A DNA stretch of 64,000 bases from the NCBI GenBank assembly GCA_029298735.1, contig JANSLP010000046.1, positions 1 to 64,000 on the forward strand, read 5' to 3'. The DNA comes from Ophiostoma sp. CBS 140.51 (lineage: Eukaryota > Ascomycota > Sordariomycetes > Ophiostomatales > Ophiostomataceae). Below, in pieces: positions 1 through 12,000 of the stretch. The translations under genes and the position numbers were made by a program. The first letter of the stretch is position 1, and every line of letters starts with the position of its first letter. Under the pieces are notes generated by a model, which did not search any database, was not told where the DNA came from, and saw only the letters and a list, made by a program, of their open reading frames with translations.

Positions 1-608
1 TTCACCCACTTAGTTCTGTGACAGTTTTTTCCCCAGAGGGTTCTGTCTAGCTAGTCGCCAATAGTCAGGACTGACTGAGAAAGGCGGATAATAATAATAC
101 AATAGTAATGTAATGTAAAGAAAAAGGCAAAACTAACCGTTAAAAATTATTAAATTATATAAGATAAACCCTCAACCCATGATGTATTAATTTAAATCTA
201 AGCACTGATACTCTAGAATATACATTTTGACTGTCGTCGTCCTCCATGAGTTGACGTTGACTTCACTTGCACTGTAAAGCTGGCCCCACAACCGTTGCCA
301 CACCACCCTCTGATTGGTCTATCGCACGACAGCCAGCTAGCTCCCGTGGCAAGGGACTGGACCTAGACCCACTAAAATATCAGAATGTGCAGACTGCATC
401 ATTCCTTCCTTTTGAACATCTTCGTACGGTTTGCGCCTTCCTCTCGACAAAACGACAAAAGAGGCAACAGGGGACGAGCCTGCCACGACACTCCTTTTAT
501 TCTCCCATCCTCCCCTCCCCCTTCTCGACTTCTCTACGATCATCTTTCGACACCGGATATGATCAATTACCGACTTCAATTCCAACAGACCCCTTCCACC
601 CTGCGGCC
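1..608. other. Upstream region of the SUV3 gene, AT-rich
   Basis: No gene is supported here. Positions about 90-230 are AT-rich with ATA/AAT-type runs. From about 480 to 600 the plus strand becomes C/T-rich (tcctccc and cttctc runs), as is common just upstream of fungal start codons, so this part is probably the promoter and 5' leader of the helicase gene. The short open frames in it are low-complexity and have no recognisable domain. Confidence 0.5.
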
Positions 609-3354
609 ATGAACGCACTTCTCGACGCGGTGCGGGTCCGGACGCCCTGTGCCCTGCAACTTGTGCACGCCTACAGCGTTTCTCTCGGAGGAGTCATAAC
701 AAGAAAAGTAGGTTTTTCGAGAGCATGAAGTACAATAAGACAGAAAACAGAGCAGAGGCCGAAACAGAAGCAGAAGCAGAAACAGAAACAGAAGCAGCAG
801 AGACAGAAGCAAATTTGGGAGAACATGAACTGACAGTGGTGCTCAGCGGTCGACACGAGAATACAAGGCACGGAATCGAATAATAGATCAGATTGACAAC
901 ATGCGGCGCGATTTCGACGTTTCAAACGAGCCTTCTGAAAGTGGACGGAGACAAACCTCACAAACCCCAGACTCGAGGTCGAAAGGCAGAAAAGAACGAG
1001 GCTCTGGTACCAGTGGCGGCCGGAATGCACGGCAGCTCACCACCGGGCGGATTGACCAAGGCTTTTCAATCGACTCGCGCAAATATCACTTGTTTGGCGC
1101 TCTTGTCGACACTCGCTTCTCCTACATGCTCAAAGATCTCGGAGACTGGGAGCCCGACAGCGGCGCGATGCAGGCGTTTGGCATCCACAGCCAGGGCGAG
1201 CTCGACCGCCAGGCCAAGCTGTTCCGCACTGTGCTCTCCCAGAGCATACATCTGGCCGCATCCAAACGTATTGTGAGCCGGCCCGAGAACCCATTGTTTT
1301 GGAGCCTGCGCAACGCCTTTGTGCGCGGTGACACGATGGGGCTGTCCAAGGAGCTGCGCTACGCCTTCCAGAGCTTCATCCTGCGCCCAAGCTTGACGCC
1401 TGCCGTGAACACGCTGCAGGAAAACATTGCCGACTTCCGTTACCCTTACGAGTGGTACCCGTCCACGCGCACCATGCAGCGCACCATCCACCTGCACGTC
1501 GGCCCAACGAACTCGGGCAAGACATATCGAGCGCTGCTGGCGCTCGAGAACGCGCAGTCAGGCATCTACGCGGGACCATTGCGGCTGCTGGCCCACGAGA
1601 TTTATGCCCGCTTCGTGGCCAAGGGCCGGCCTTGCGCACTGATTACAGGCGAGGAGCAGCGGTTTCCCAACGCGGACGGCACGCCCATGGACCCGGCCGA
1701 CCCAGCGAGCGTCATGGCGGCCATGGGCGGCGGCGGCGTGGCCGACACGTACTTTCAGAGCTGCACGGTTGAGATGACGCCGCTCAACAAGCGCGTGGAC
1801 GTGGCTGTGATTGACGAGATCCAGATGATTGCGGATCCGGACCGTGGCTGGGCATGGACGCAGGCGTTTTTGGGCGTGCAGGCGCGCGAGGTGCATCTGT
1901 GCGGCGAGGAGCGCAGTGTCGACCTGATCAAGGCGTTGTGCGCGCATATGGGTGACAAGTGCATTGTGCACAAGTATGAGCGCCTGAGCGCGCTGCAGAC
2001 GATGAAGGAAAGTTTAAAGGGAGACTTTTCCAACCTGCGCAAGGGCGACGCCGTCGTGGCATTTTCGCGTGTGGCGCTGCACACCCTCAAGTCTGGTATT
2101 GAGGCCGCCACGGGCCGGCGCTGTGCCATTGTGTACGGCTCGCTTCCGCCGGAGACGCGTGCACAGCAGGCGGCGCTGTTCAACGATCCGGACAACGACT
2201 ACGATTTCCTGGTGGCCAGTGACGCCATCGGCATGGGCTTGAACCTCGAGGTCAAGCGAGTCATCTTTGAGACGGCCACGAAGCACGACGGCATCAACTT
2301 CCGCCATTTGACTGTGCCCGAAGTCAAGCAGATTGGCGGTCGTGCGGGCCGGTTCCGGACAGCCGCAGCAGCTATCAAGAGCGACTCGAGTAAGAACACA
2401 TCAGACAAGGCGGTCACGCCGTCGCCTGAACGGTCTGAACAGTTTAGTCCAAGCACCGCTGCCGGTACTGATGTTGGTACTGATGTTGGTACCAATACTG
2501 GTGGCGGTGCAGCAAAGAAATGGGGCACGCCGGGTTTTGTGACGACGCTGGACGACGAGGACCTGGACATTATTGATGAAGCCTTCCAGACCGAGGCGCC
2601 GCCCTTAAAGGCCGCCGGTATCCAGCCGCCCATTTTCGCCATTGAGCAATTTGCACGCTACTTCTCGCCCGACACGCCCTTTAGTTTTATTCTGTCGCGC
2701 ATGCGCGAGCTCGCCCAGACGTCGGAGCTTTTCCAATTGTGCAACCCGAAGGAGATGATTGAGGTTGCCGACATCATCCACCCCTTTCCCATGTCCGTTC
2801 AGGACCGATGCATCTTTCTGGCTGCGCCGACCTCGCTGCGTGACCCGGGCTTCCGATCGGTCCTGGAGGCGTTTGCGCGCTGTGTGTCCGAGATGCGCGG
2901 CGGTGCGCTCCTCGACATTCAAGAACTCGACCTCGAGATTTTGGACATTGAGGCCGAAGAATACCCCGGCGGCGCCCCCAAGTACCTGCTGGCCGTCGAG
3001 GCCCTCCACAAATCCATCAGCCTCTACCTGTGGCTGAGCTACCGGTACATTGGCGTCTTTGTCAGCCAGCAGCTTGCCTTCCATGTCAAGGGCCTGGTCG
3101 AGGCCAAGATCCGACAGTACCTGGACAACCTGACGTTTGTACCCGAACGCCAACGGCAGCGCGTCGAGGCGCTGCGCAAGCTTGCCGAAAAGCGCGAGAA
3201 AAGCGACAGCAACAAGCAGCAGCTTTTGGCGGAGGAGGAGGAGGAGGAGGAGGAGAAGAAGAGCATGGACAAGGACAAGGCTTTGGCAGACGTCGTGGCC
3301 GTCGAGGCAGAACTGGACCAGCAGCCGGTGTCCAGCACGGCAGCGGCAGCATAG
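609..3354 (+). CDS. SUV3: SUV3-type mitochondrial ATP-dependent RNA helicase
   Basis: DExH-box helicase of the Suv3 family. In yeast and humans Suv3 unwinds RNA in the mitochondrial matrix as part of the RNA-degrading complex. Numbered from the Met at 901, the sequence shows Walker A GPTNSGKT (201-208), motif II DEIQ (305-308) and motif VI QIGGRAGR (477-484). A C-terminal Suv3-type region follows, then an acidic low-complexity tail with about eight Glu in a row. The large exon is open upstream of 901. I infer a first exon at 609-707, donor GTAGGT at 708, branch point CTGAC near 830, acceptor CAG ending at 846 and exon 2 at 847-3354, all phase 0. The 33 residues of exon 1 are rich in Arg, Leu, Val and Ser with one acidic residue, like a mitochondrial presequence; the total is 868 aa. 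The family call is very sure and exon 1 moderately sure. If exon 1 is wrong, the start is 901 (817 aa). The stop is TAG. Confidence 0.93.
761..811. repeat. CAGAAR-type short tandem repeat in proposed SUV3 intron 1
   Basis: A degenerate hexamer array (GAAACA/GAAGCA units) of about 50 bp lies inside the proposed first intron. It is almost pure purine plus C on the plus strand. The reverse strand gives low-complexity Phe/Leu/Cys shadow frames. Confidence 0.7.
3232..3255 (+). repeat. GAG trinucleotide run coding poly-Glu in SUV3
   Basis: About eight GAG codons in a row followed by Lys codons give an acidic-basic tail near the C-terminus. It is likely length-variable between strains. Confidence 0.85.
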
Positions 3355-3878
3355 GTGTGCATTCTGTACGTGGCAGCTGTTTTTACTACTGGCGTTCTGG
3401 GCATTCAAAACAAGGAAAAAGGGAAATGGGCACATATGGGAATTTTCGGCATCAAAGAATCTTGTACGATATATCACAAACGCATCAAATCTCAATAGAC
3501 ATGAACTGTACAACATCACAATGACTCTCCTTGACTGCAACTTCTCTTGTTTGATTCTTCCGACGCCTCTACCAACCCTCTAAAGTTTGAAAGTTTGAAT
3601 ATGAATGGATATTGAGTGACATGGACAATATGCAGTATCTCAATGTGTGTGAGTGTAAACAAAAACGCCAGCAGTCGACATTCAGAGTAATGAAAAAAAG
3701 ACGAAGAAATAGTCTAAAGAGGTATTTGAAAGAAATACAGAAAATGCGAAAAAGGTATGGACGAGAAAAAGAGAAAAGGAAAACAAGGCGGCGAGATTCT
3801 CAGCCGGAAGAGTGAGTAAACAGCAACAGCAGCAACAACAACAAAAAAAATCAAAAAAACGTCTCGACAACACACCAC
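3355..3878. other. Intergenic region between convergent SUV3 and GH16 genes
   Basis: Shared 3' region of two convergent genes. It contains an A-rich, purine-rich stretch at about 3690-3860 with CAACAG/CAACAA repeats near 3820-3845. No gene is supported. Confidence 0.5.
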
Positions 3879-4874
3879 TTATGAGGTGAACACAGCGACG
3901 TAGTCGACCTCCATGGCAGAGCCCGTGCCGCCCAGAGTGGCCGTCGTGGGCGTCGTCTTGCCGGCGACGCCGCTGGGGAACGCACCGCCAACGGCGACGT
4001 TGAACAGCAGGTACTTGGAGTTCTGGGCCAGCGCGACCCAGGCGGCCTGGTTGTTGACCGTCGACGCCTTGACCGTAAAGACAACCTTTTCGTTGAGCAG
4101 CCACGTAATTGCTTCTGACTGCCAGGTGGAGGCCGACTTCGACATGGAGCGGTCAATCACGACGGCGGCCGTGTACCACGCGTTGCGCGCGAAACCTGTC
4201 GTCGTGGTAATGCCCGTCGTCTCCTTGCACGGGCCGCCGCTGGCCGTGCCGCAGTGCACCGTCTCCCACGCCTTGGCCTGGCCGTTGAGCGACTCCAAAA
4301 TATCGACCTCGCCGACGGCAGGCCAGTTCTTGTAGTTGCCGCGGTAGGCCGAGCCGAGCGACCAGAACGCCGCCCAGATACCGAGCTGCGAGGCAGCCGC
4401 GTTGGCTCCGAGCTTGAGGCGCGACTCAATGCGCAGCTTCTTGCCGACAGCGCACGTGAAATCCCAGGTCTTGATGGACTCGATACGGCCCGAGGTCCAG
4501 GTGGTCTTGCCGCTGACGGTCGTCTTGACGGGTGTAATCAGGAGAGTGCCGGCCGAGGTAATCTGCAGGTTGGTCGCGCTCTTGGTATACGTCTCGACCT
4601 CACCGGTGCCCCACTGGGAGGCACCACCGGGGTAGGCCGTGCCGGTGTCGATGGTCCAGCGGTCGGTCGACGGCAGCGAGCCGACAGTGCCGGCAAAGCC
4701 GTCCGAGAAGAGAGTCGTCTTGTAGCCGGTCGGGATGCGGATGTTGCCGACGACACCGACGCTGGTGGCGCGCGAGGCCACGGTCGGGCGGTAGAAAAGC
4801 GGGAAGGCGGCGACCTCGCGGAAGGCGATGGCCGCGAGCAGGACCAGCACCTGCGTGAGGAAGTTGGACGGCAT
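3879..4874 (-). CDS. Secreted GH16 family endo-beta-glucanase
   Basis: Glycoside hydrolase family 16 enzyme of 331 aa in a single exon. Members hydrolyse (or transglycosylate) beta-1,3 or mixed beta-1,3/1,4-glucans by a retaining mechanism, outside the cell or in the wall. A hydrophobic signal peptide fills about the first 23 residues. The catalytic signature ExDxxE is present as EVDILE, just after a Trp-Pro-rich strand (WPAVGEVDILES), giving nucleophile and acid/base Glu. Trp-rich GH16 strands lie on both sides. I see no carbohydrate-binding module, GPI-anchor signal or Ser/Thr-rich tail, so it is probably a free secreted enzyme. It converges with SUV3 and has about 4 kb of non-genic DNA upstream. 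The precise substrate cannot be read from sequence. Confidence 0.9.
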   Translation of the reverse strand: MPSNFLTQVLVLLAAIAFREVAAFPLFYRPTVASRATSVGVVGNIRIPTGYKTTLFSDGFAGTVGSLPSTDRWTIDTGTAYPGGASQWGTGEVETYTKSATNLQITSAGTLLITPVKTTVSGKTTWTSGRIESIKTWDFTCAVGKKLRIESRLKLGANAAASQLGIWAAFWSLGSAYRGNYKNWPAVGEVDILESLNGQAKAWETVHCGTASGGPCKETTGITTTTGFARNAWYTAAVVIDRSMSKSASTWQSEAITWLLNEKVVFTVKASTVNNQAAWVALAQNSKYLLFNVAVGGAFPSGVAGKTTPTTATLGGTGSAMEVDYVAVFTS

Positions 4875-7800
4875 GTTGGTTATCGGAGGGGTTGACGGTT
4901 AAGGAGAGTGTTGCCGATTCCAGGAGGAGGAGGGAAATTCAAAAGAAAGGAGCGTGGGTAAGGGAAAGGAAAGGAACGTCGACAAGAGACGACTGAAGAG
5001 AGAAGGAGTGTGGGTTGATAAATATAAATCAAACAAACGGTCAAGAGGGCCGAAGGACCAAGTGACTATTGAATAGAAGGGGGGCAAAAGGGGAGAGACA
5101 CGGAGGGCCAGACCGGGGAATCCAGAAACCAAAAAGGAGGGAAAGGAAGGGAAAGACACGGGCGAAGCCGAGACGGTATGCACAAAAAGGAGCGTGAGGG
5201 AAGCGGAACAGAGGGTTCCAGGCTTCGAAAAAGACAAAAAAGCGGCTCCAGCACAAAAAGGGAGCGTCGTCAGCCTGCAGCAGAATAGGTCAAGAGACTG
5301 ATCTGGAATGCAAGAGGGGGAGGGAAAGAAAAAAGAGAGAATAGAGAAGGGGAAAGAAAGAGGGAGAGGGCTAGAAGAAAAGAAGAAAAGTCACGACGAG
5401 GGAGGAGAGCTGAGGCCCTCCGTAGCAGTCTCGTCTTGGCCCATATCATCGTCGTTTCCCTTTTTTTATTCCGTTTCCCATGCACGAACGGAGTCAGAGA
5501 CGGCACGTTTTTGTGCCATTGCCCTTGCTTCGTGGTCCGTTCCTGTGCTGTTTCGTTTCCTCCCTCAGCAGCCTGGGCAACCCTGGCGAAGCATATTCAG
5601 TGGACATGAAGCGTGTTGGCCACATGTGTTGATGCCCTTGGGATCCTTAGATTCTTTTTGTCCTCTTTCTTGGGATTCTTTCTCTTTCTCCCTTCAATTT
5701 TTCCTCTTTTCCCTCTCGTCGGGTCTGTTCCCCTTCGCTTGGATTCGTCCCTCGTTTCTTGTCCATATTGCCCATTGCCTCTTTGGGAGTCGTCTTTCCT
5801 TTGGCTGGAGCCGTCTGTTCTCTGCTGTTTACCTTCTTAACTGCTTTCAGGCACCTGGGGCTGAGAAGTGGCACACGCGATTGGCCAGATTGGCCAGACA
5901 GGCCCCTTGGGTCTGGACCTTGCATGCGACTAACCCCCAATAAACCCGTAAAATGCTAAAATGTGACAGGGGGGCCCGCGTCAATAGCTTCTCGCCAGTC
6001 TGGACCGCACAAGTCTAGACCGCCGAGACCGTCCCAACTGTCCACAAAGCTGTCGCCCACAGGTGTCAAAGGAAAATCTCCCCTGAACGTTGGACAGCGT
6101 CGACGCCAATCCTGGGCATATGTCGACAGAATAAAAAGGGTCGAAAATAAACCAAATGGGGCGAGCGGCGGGCGGCGCGGGTGGAGACACAACGCCTGAG
6201 CGCGACTGAGTTTTTGAATATTTGAGAGTTTGAACAGTATTTGGAGAGGCCTAGGCCTGGGCGCTTCTTGAACTGATCGGCCTGTGTATTGCGTATGCTG
6301 TCTTTGTCCTTGTCTCGCCTTAAATCGCCTCACATCGCCCTCGACATCGCCATCCGCCGTCCCCGTGTCTCTGATTATCGCCATCGTTCGTATTTTGTTT
6401 GCCGACAGAGATGAGAGGACCAGCTCGACCAGCATCACATTTATTCAATTTTTGGTTTTCTCGTGAGATTCTCTGGGAAACACGATGTCATTACCCCGGG
6501 CCTCGCAAAATACGAATTGCAAGAGCTGCAGGAACGGCCGTCATAACCCAGAAAAGGGAAAACGATGTGCAAATCACCAGACCAGGGGAGCTTGTGCGTA
6601 CAGCCATGAGGGGTCAGGCTTGCAGGGACTGCAGGGGGCGGCAAGACGAGCAATGCCAAGCAAAAACGGCAGACGCAAACGAACCCTGAAAATACGTCGT
6701 GCATCCTAAGAAGAATGGGCAATAAGGTAATAAGGTAGGGTACCTGCGTTCAGCAGCCAGTAAAAGATATCATCGTCCCATGTATCTGAGGAGTATGATG
6801 TCGCTCAGGGTCGCCGAGCAAACGGGCGCAAAACGCCTCTGGATGGGATGAGCATTGTCTCGACTCCCCTGCTCCTGATTGTGTGCCGCACACGCACCCT
6901 GAACGCTCAGCTGCATGCCCTCCCATGAATTCCCATTGGGGCTTTGCACACGACGATGCAGAAATCGGGAAATGAGTTCGATACCAAGACACAATAATGC
7001 GAGGTCTTGGGTCTTGGGTCTTGTGGCTTTGGCTTTCCCTTTTGTGATGAAGGGGGGGACCCTTCGTTTTTGCGCCAGTGGGAGAGGGGAGATACGCTTC
7101 ATGCTTCTTGCCAAGACAGTGATGCCTGCAGCCCGCATGGTGTTAAGATTAGCACCCAAAACCAAAAAGGTCTGTCGACTTTTCGCAGTGCTTGCTGCCT
7201 TTGTTCTGCATTTCGCCCTTTCTTGGGGGTTCTTGAGGGGGAGAGTTTACTCCGTTGGACTGGACGGACGGCTGCACCCCTGAGCACAGTTTTGTGATTT
7301 GTTAGCACAAGCGAAATGCGAAATGGAAAAATGAGAAAAGGGACAGTGGGCGCCGCAGAAAATATGCCCAGAAACAGACACGTTTTGGGCAAGGGTAAAC
7401 CACTGCACATCACTGTGGACCAGGCCAAGCACGTAAAAATCGTCAAAGGGAGGCCACCAAACGGAAAAGCAAAGAGGAAAAACAAAAACAAAAAGACAGT
7501 GACGAAGAAAAGGGAAAGAAAAAAAAACGGCAGGGGTTGACGGCAGATCCACTGCATATCGCAGCATATCCTCCGTCCCAAGTCCCAGCATGGCACTTAC
7601 ACTGACATCGATCGTCGCCTTCCATCGGACGAGACTAGATGGAGGCGGAATGACCTCCGTTTTCTGGCAAATTCTGACAGAATGGGCAAACTCCACATCT
7701 ATCCAACTATTGTCCCAGTCTCATCCATAAAACTGTTACGGTCATCGCGGCCCGCGGCAGGGTAAGGCAACATGCGTGAGAACGGGTAAGACGTGTATTG

Positions 7801-9067
7801 TATATTTTTGACACAGGGCGGAAGAGGCGTTCGCCAAGGCCCTTTGAAGACAATCAAAAGAATGCCGCTGATAAAGTGCCTGCTGTCGTGTCCCTTGGTA
7901 CTTTGCAGTGTTCTGTCGTGTTTCTAATGTCTTTTTTGTGCTGCATCAGAGTCGTGTCCGCTTGGCAAAGGCATTCGTTTACACGCGGCAACATTCCCAG
8001 CGCGCGCTCCTTTTCTTTGACGCGACAAAAGACTTTTTTGTCGAGACGTACTTAATAAGGGAGCGTGCCGTGGCGAGGAGGCAGTTCTTCCGTGCCGCGC
8101 CTGTTCAAGTGAGTCGTGTTCCGCTCAGCATATTTTTGGCGTGTCTCGGTTAGCTAGGAATCCTCTGGCTGCATTTGTCCTGCAATCCATTATAAGATAC
8201 ATTCTTCTCACTGAAACCACTTACCAGAGATTCACAAAAGGGAAAAAAGAAAAAGAGAAGACGCGTTCGCTCAGTTTCGCATCTGGTGACCGTTTATCTT
8301 TTGCGTGAAAAACCTGCTGGAGGCAAAAAAGTGTTGTATCGGTCGTGGGTAGCGGATAGATGTGCAGAGATATTCCAATAAATTGCATGCATAGTGCACA
8401 TAACATGGTGGATATGGCGATCACAAATAAAACTATTGATATCCACATATAGAAGCAATTGTAAAAATAACCAAAATAACAATCAAGATTTTACAGAAAA
8501 TTCAAAAAAGCTAATAGCGAGTGGAAGTGAGAAGGCCGCCCAGGAGAAGAGTGACGACAAAAAAATCATCAAAAATAAATAACCAAACGATCAAAAGTCC
8601 AAAGTCCCAGAGTCCAAACTGTCTATGCATCTTTTGGTATCGAGAAGAACGAAAAACGTCAGAAGCCAATGACAAGAAACACTTAATGGGATATCTTTGA
8701 AGAATCCAGCCAAGAGAAGAAGTAAAGGAAAATGCCAAAAAACCAACTAAATAAATCAAAATGAAAATCAAAAGCCCCTCCCAACGGCTATGACATGAGT
8801 TACATGCCCAGCACGATTGTATCCAGAAAATATTTATCTTCCCAAAAATAGATGAAATGAAATGAAAATGGCCGTAGTTCATTCGTCATAGCGCACACCC
8901 TGTCAACCTCCAATGGATATCTCTCACCAAACAAAATCATAACAACCCCCGTTCATGAACGTTGCCGTTCGTCTTTTTCTCTTATCGTTTGCAATTTGTT
9001 TCGTCATCATCATAGCTCTTGTTGTCGCTGTCAATGTCGTCGTCGGGTTCAAAACGCGCGCCGGAAT
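4875..9067. other. 4.2-kb intergenic region between GH16 and a transcription factor gene
   Basis: No supported gene. Positions 4900-5410 are strongly purine-rich on the plus strand (pyrimidine-rich in the GH16 sense direction, fitting its promoter and leader). Positions about 5640-5770 are pyrimidine-rich on the plus strand. A short tandem ATTGGCCAG pair lies near 5880-5900, and a gtcttgg-type triplet of repeats near 7003-7022. Positions about 8370-8960 are markedly AT-rich, just beyond the 3' end of the transcription factor gene. Open frames here are biased by composition and carry no domain I recognise. Confidence 0.5.
5018..5029 (-). promoter_or_regulatory. TATA-like element upstream of GH16
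   Basis: An ATAAATATAAAT block (plus-strand reading) lies about 145-155 bp upstream of the GH16 start codon. Its reverse complement reads ATTTATATTTAT, a plausible TATA region. Position and composition are the only support. Confidence 0.3.
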
Positions 9068-12000
9068 TTACTCGGCAATGTTCGCCATGCCCGACGGGCC
9101 AAAGTTGCCGTACACGCCCTCGTCACTGCTGTCGTCGGAGCTCTTGGGGCTCTGCGCGTTGCTCGCGTCCGTGCTGTGAAGACCACCGAAGCTGCTGCCG
9201 TAGCCACCAACACCACCAAACGAGCTGCTAGTAGCACCGCTGCCAAGACCGGCCGCTGAGACACCCAGGGCCAAGATGCTTTGCCGGCGGGCGGCGTCCA
9301 TGTCGACAACACTTGCGCTGCGGCTGAAGCTCGGTTTCTCGGGAAGCGTTTTTAACAGGCCCGTGCTGATGTCAAGCATGCCCATGGCAAAGTTGGTCAG
9401 GCCCTTACCCTCACCAGGCTTCGAGCTGACAGACAGTGTCCAGCGGTACTCGCCCAACCGCCGGCGGTACCAGTCGGCCTCCTCGCGGCCCGGCGACGTC
9501 GCCCACAGCAAGCTGCCGAACGTGCCGATCAAAGCAAAGTTGGTCTTGGAGGCAAAGTACCAGAAGGCGCGCAAGTGGCTCGGTGTGAGACGGTTGACAA
9601 AGTCCATGGCCGAGATGAGACGGGCCTTGGCGGCGGAACGACAGATATGCTGCACATACGGCTCGGCACCACCGGCACTCGAGGACAGGTTGGCGGCGCT
9701 GCTGCTGTTGGAGAGCATCGTTGGGGAGGACGCCAACTGTGGCGTACTAGCTGCGGAGTCGGTCGGTGAGGTCATGGAACGGATGATGCGGCGATGCAGG
9801 GTGATTTCGGCCGCGAAGTACGCCAAGTGAAGGTAGCCGATGCTGGACAGGCGGTTGCCATTGATGCTAGTCGATCCGCCCGAGGACAGAGATGAGTCCA
9901 TACGGACAGCGGCTGGCAGTGCTGAATACCACTCCTTCAGCTTCAGCTGAATGGGCTTAGCAAGTGTCAAAACGAGCTGTGTGCCCTGGGGACCTGCGGC
10001 CGTCACGTTCTGCATCGCCTGCAGAGTATAGAAGGTATCAAGGATCTCCGCCAAAACTTGCGTCAGCTGCACCATCTGCACAAACAGAGTGCGGCCACGC
10101 TCAATCTCGATGCGCTCCTCGGTATCGTCCTCGTCCCACTCGACATCCTGGAAGTCGTTGGGCAGGAGCTGTCGCACAGCCCAGTTGTTGGCAAAAATGT
10201 GCGAGGGCCGCCCATGGACAAGTGCGCCCCATTTGTCCTGCATATACAACGCCCACGCAAGTCGTTTCCGCAGACCACGCTCCCATGGTGGGATCTTCCA
10301 GTTCGTGCAGTCCAAGTGTAGGCCGAGCTCCTGTGCAATCGCTACCAGCTGTGCTGTCGGCGCCCACTGGTCACCTTCTGGCCGCTGTGACAACAAGAGA
10401 CCAGCTTGAACTGTGGACAATTTCGGACGAAACATGGAATCGGCGAGGGTTGTGCGAACGAGCCGCTCGAGCTCGGGGACATTGGGGCGGGCCTGGTTGG
10501 ACAGTTCCTCGTCTAGGTCCCACCAGTTGATTGCGAGGATATAAATGGCGGCAAGGAGAGGAGGTTGCAGGTCGCGGAGTGCATTGTCGTATTTTTCGTA
10601 AAACACCGTCTTCTGGATGATTGGAAAGCTCGGGTGGACGACGCGGAAGTAGAGGTCGACTAGTCGCCGGCCGTTTGGTGCGACTATACGCTCAATCTCG
10701 TCGATGTCTTCGCTGATGTGCTCGAAGCCAGGTGTGTTCTGATCGGGCAACAACAAAAACGTCTCAACATCGCTGACCTTGCGGAGAGTGCCTCGCGACA
10801 GAAGACTCTCATCGTGCGGATCGAAGGAGGAGAGATTGATGAGTGAGGGTTCGAAGTCGGTGGTCGGCCCAATATATTGGGAGTAGCGGTCTTGTTGCAG
10901 ACCAAGCGTACGTTTGAGCATGGTCACGTCGCCAAAGTTGGCCATATCCTCAATGAGCGAGTTGCTCACGGCGGTGCTGGAGAGACTGCCGTGTTGGCGA
11001 CGCCGTCTGTTATCATATCTTCCCGACCTGTGTGCCAACAGGGAAAACGTCAGTATATATGCTCCCGTTTGAAAAAGCTGCCGAGTGCACCCGGTACCAC
11101 TTCATCGACATCAGAGTAAGGTAAATTCTCTTCACGCCCGCGCTGCACCAACAGACATGTCCACCTTGACCCCTATAGCCGCCTATAAAGCGCGCGTTTT
11201 CGGTGGGACACAGATGCAGCCAGATCGGGCCACGCGAGACCACACAACAACGACGATGAACAAGAAACGCGAAACAGTTTGCAAATAAATAATGCAAAGC
11301 AAGACGTGGCACAGGATGGACAAAACAAAAAAAAACGTATCTCTCTTCGCGCAGAGTCATGTCTTGTACGGAGTAATCCGCAAGCACACGACAAGGCTGC
11401 TAGAGTGGGGGAGGGGCCAACGGGGGGAACTGCATTTGCGTTTGGGGGATTGAATGGGGGTTTCTTCAACGAGAGGGGGGGGGGTTTCAATTTAAAAAAC
11501 AAAAAAGGTACAGAAAAACAGAAAAAGTAGAAAAGGGGGAAGCTCTCTGTAGCGCGGGTGTAAGATTTGCAATTGTACGAGCCTCTATTCCTGGATGGGC
11601 AGAGGCTGATCGATGAACGGGGACGGGGGGTGTTGATTTTGTTCTTCACGTTGACATTGGCATTGGTTGACTCACCCTCGTTTGCTACTGTTGTCGTCTA
11701 GATCACCGCCCAGTTTCCTCTTGCGAGGCTGGGGGCTTCCGGAATGGGAGCACTCGATCTGGTTGACCTGGCACGAGATGCAAATGTCGTCGTCTTCGCT
11801 CATGACGCACCGGATCCTCCGTCGTTGGCAGGCCTCGCACGGGATGGTGGCGTAGTTGTTTCGGGGCGAGTCGGAGTCGGGCGAGTCGAGTCCAGCGAGG
11901 CTGGCCGGGTACGAGTCGACGTTGATACTGCCTTGGCGGCTAGGAGGCAGTGAGCGGCGCAAACCAGAGAAGCCTGTGCGGCCGACAGGATCGGAAGGGG

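Noticed and set aside
2605..3540. 311-codon antisense frame over SUV3
   Set aside because: It is a shadow of the helicase coding sequence, with poly-Leu opposite the poly-Glu tract.
5308..5943. 211-codon plus-strand frame upstream of GH16
   Set aside because: It begins in a purine-rich Lys/Glu/Arg/Gly tract and continues in Phe/Ser/Leu pyrimidine tracts, typical of skewed non-coding DNA.
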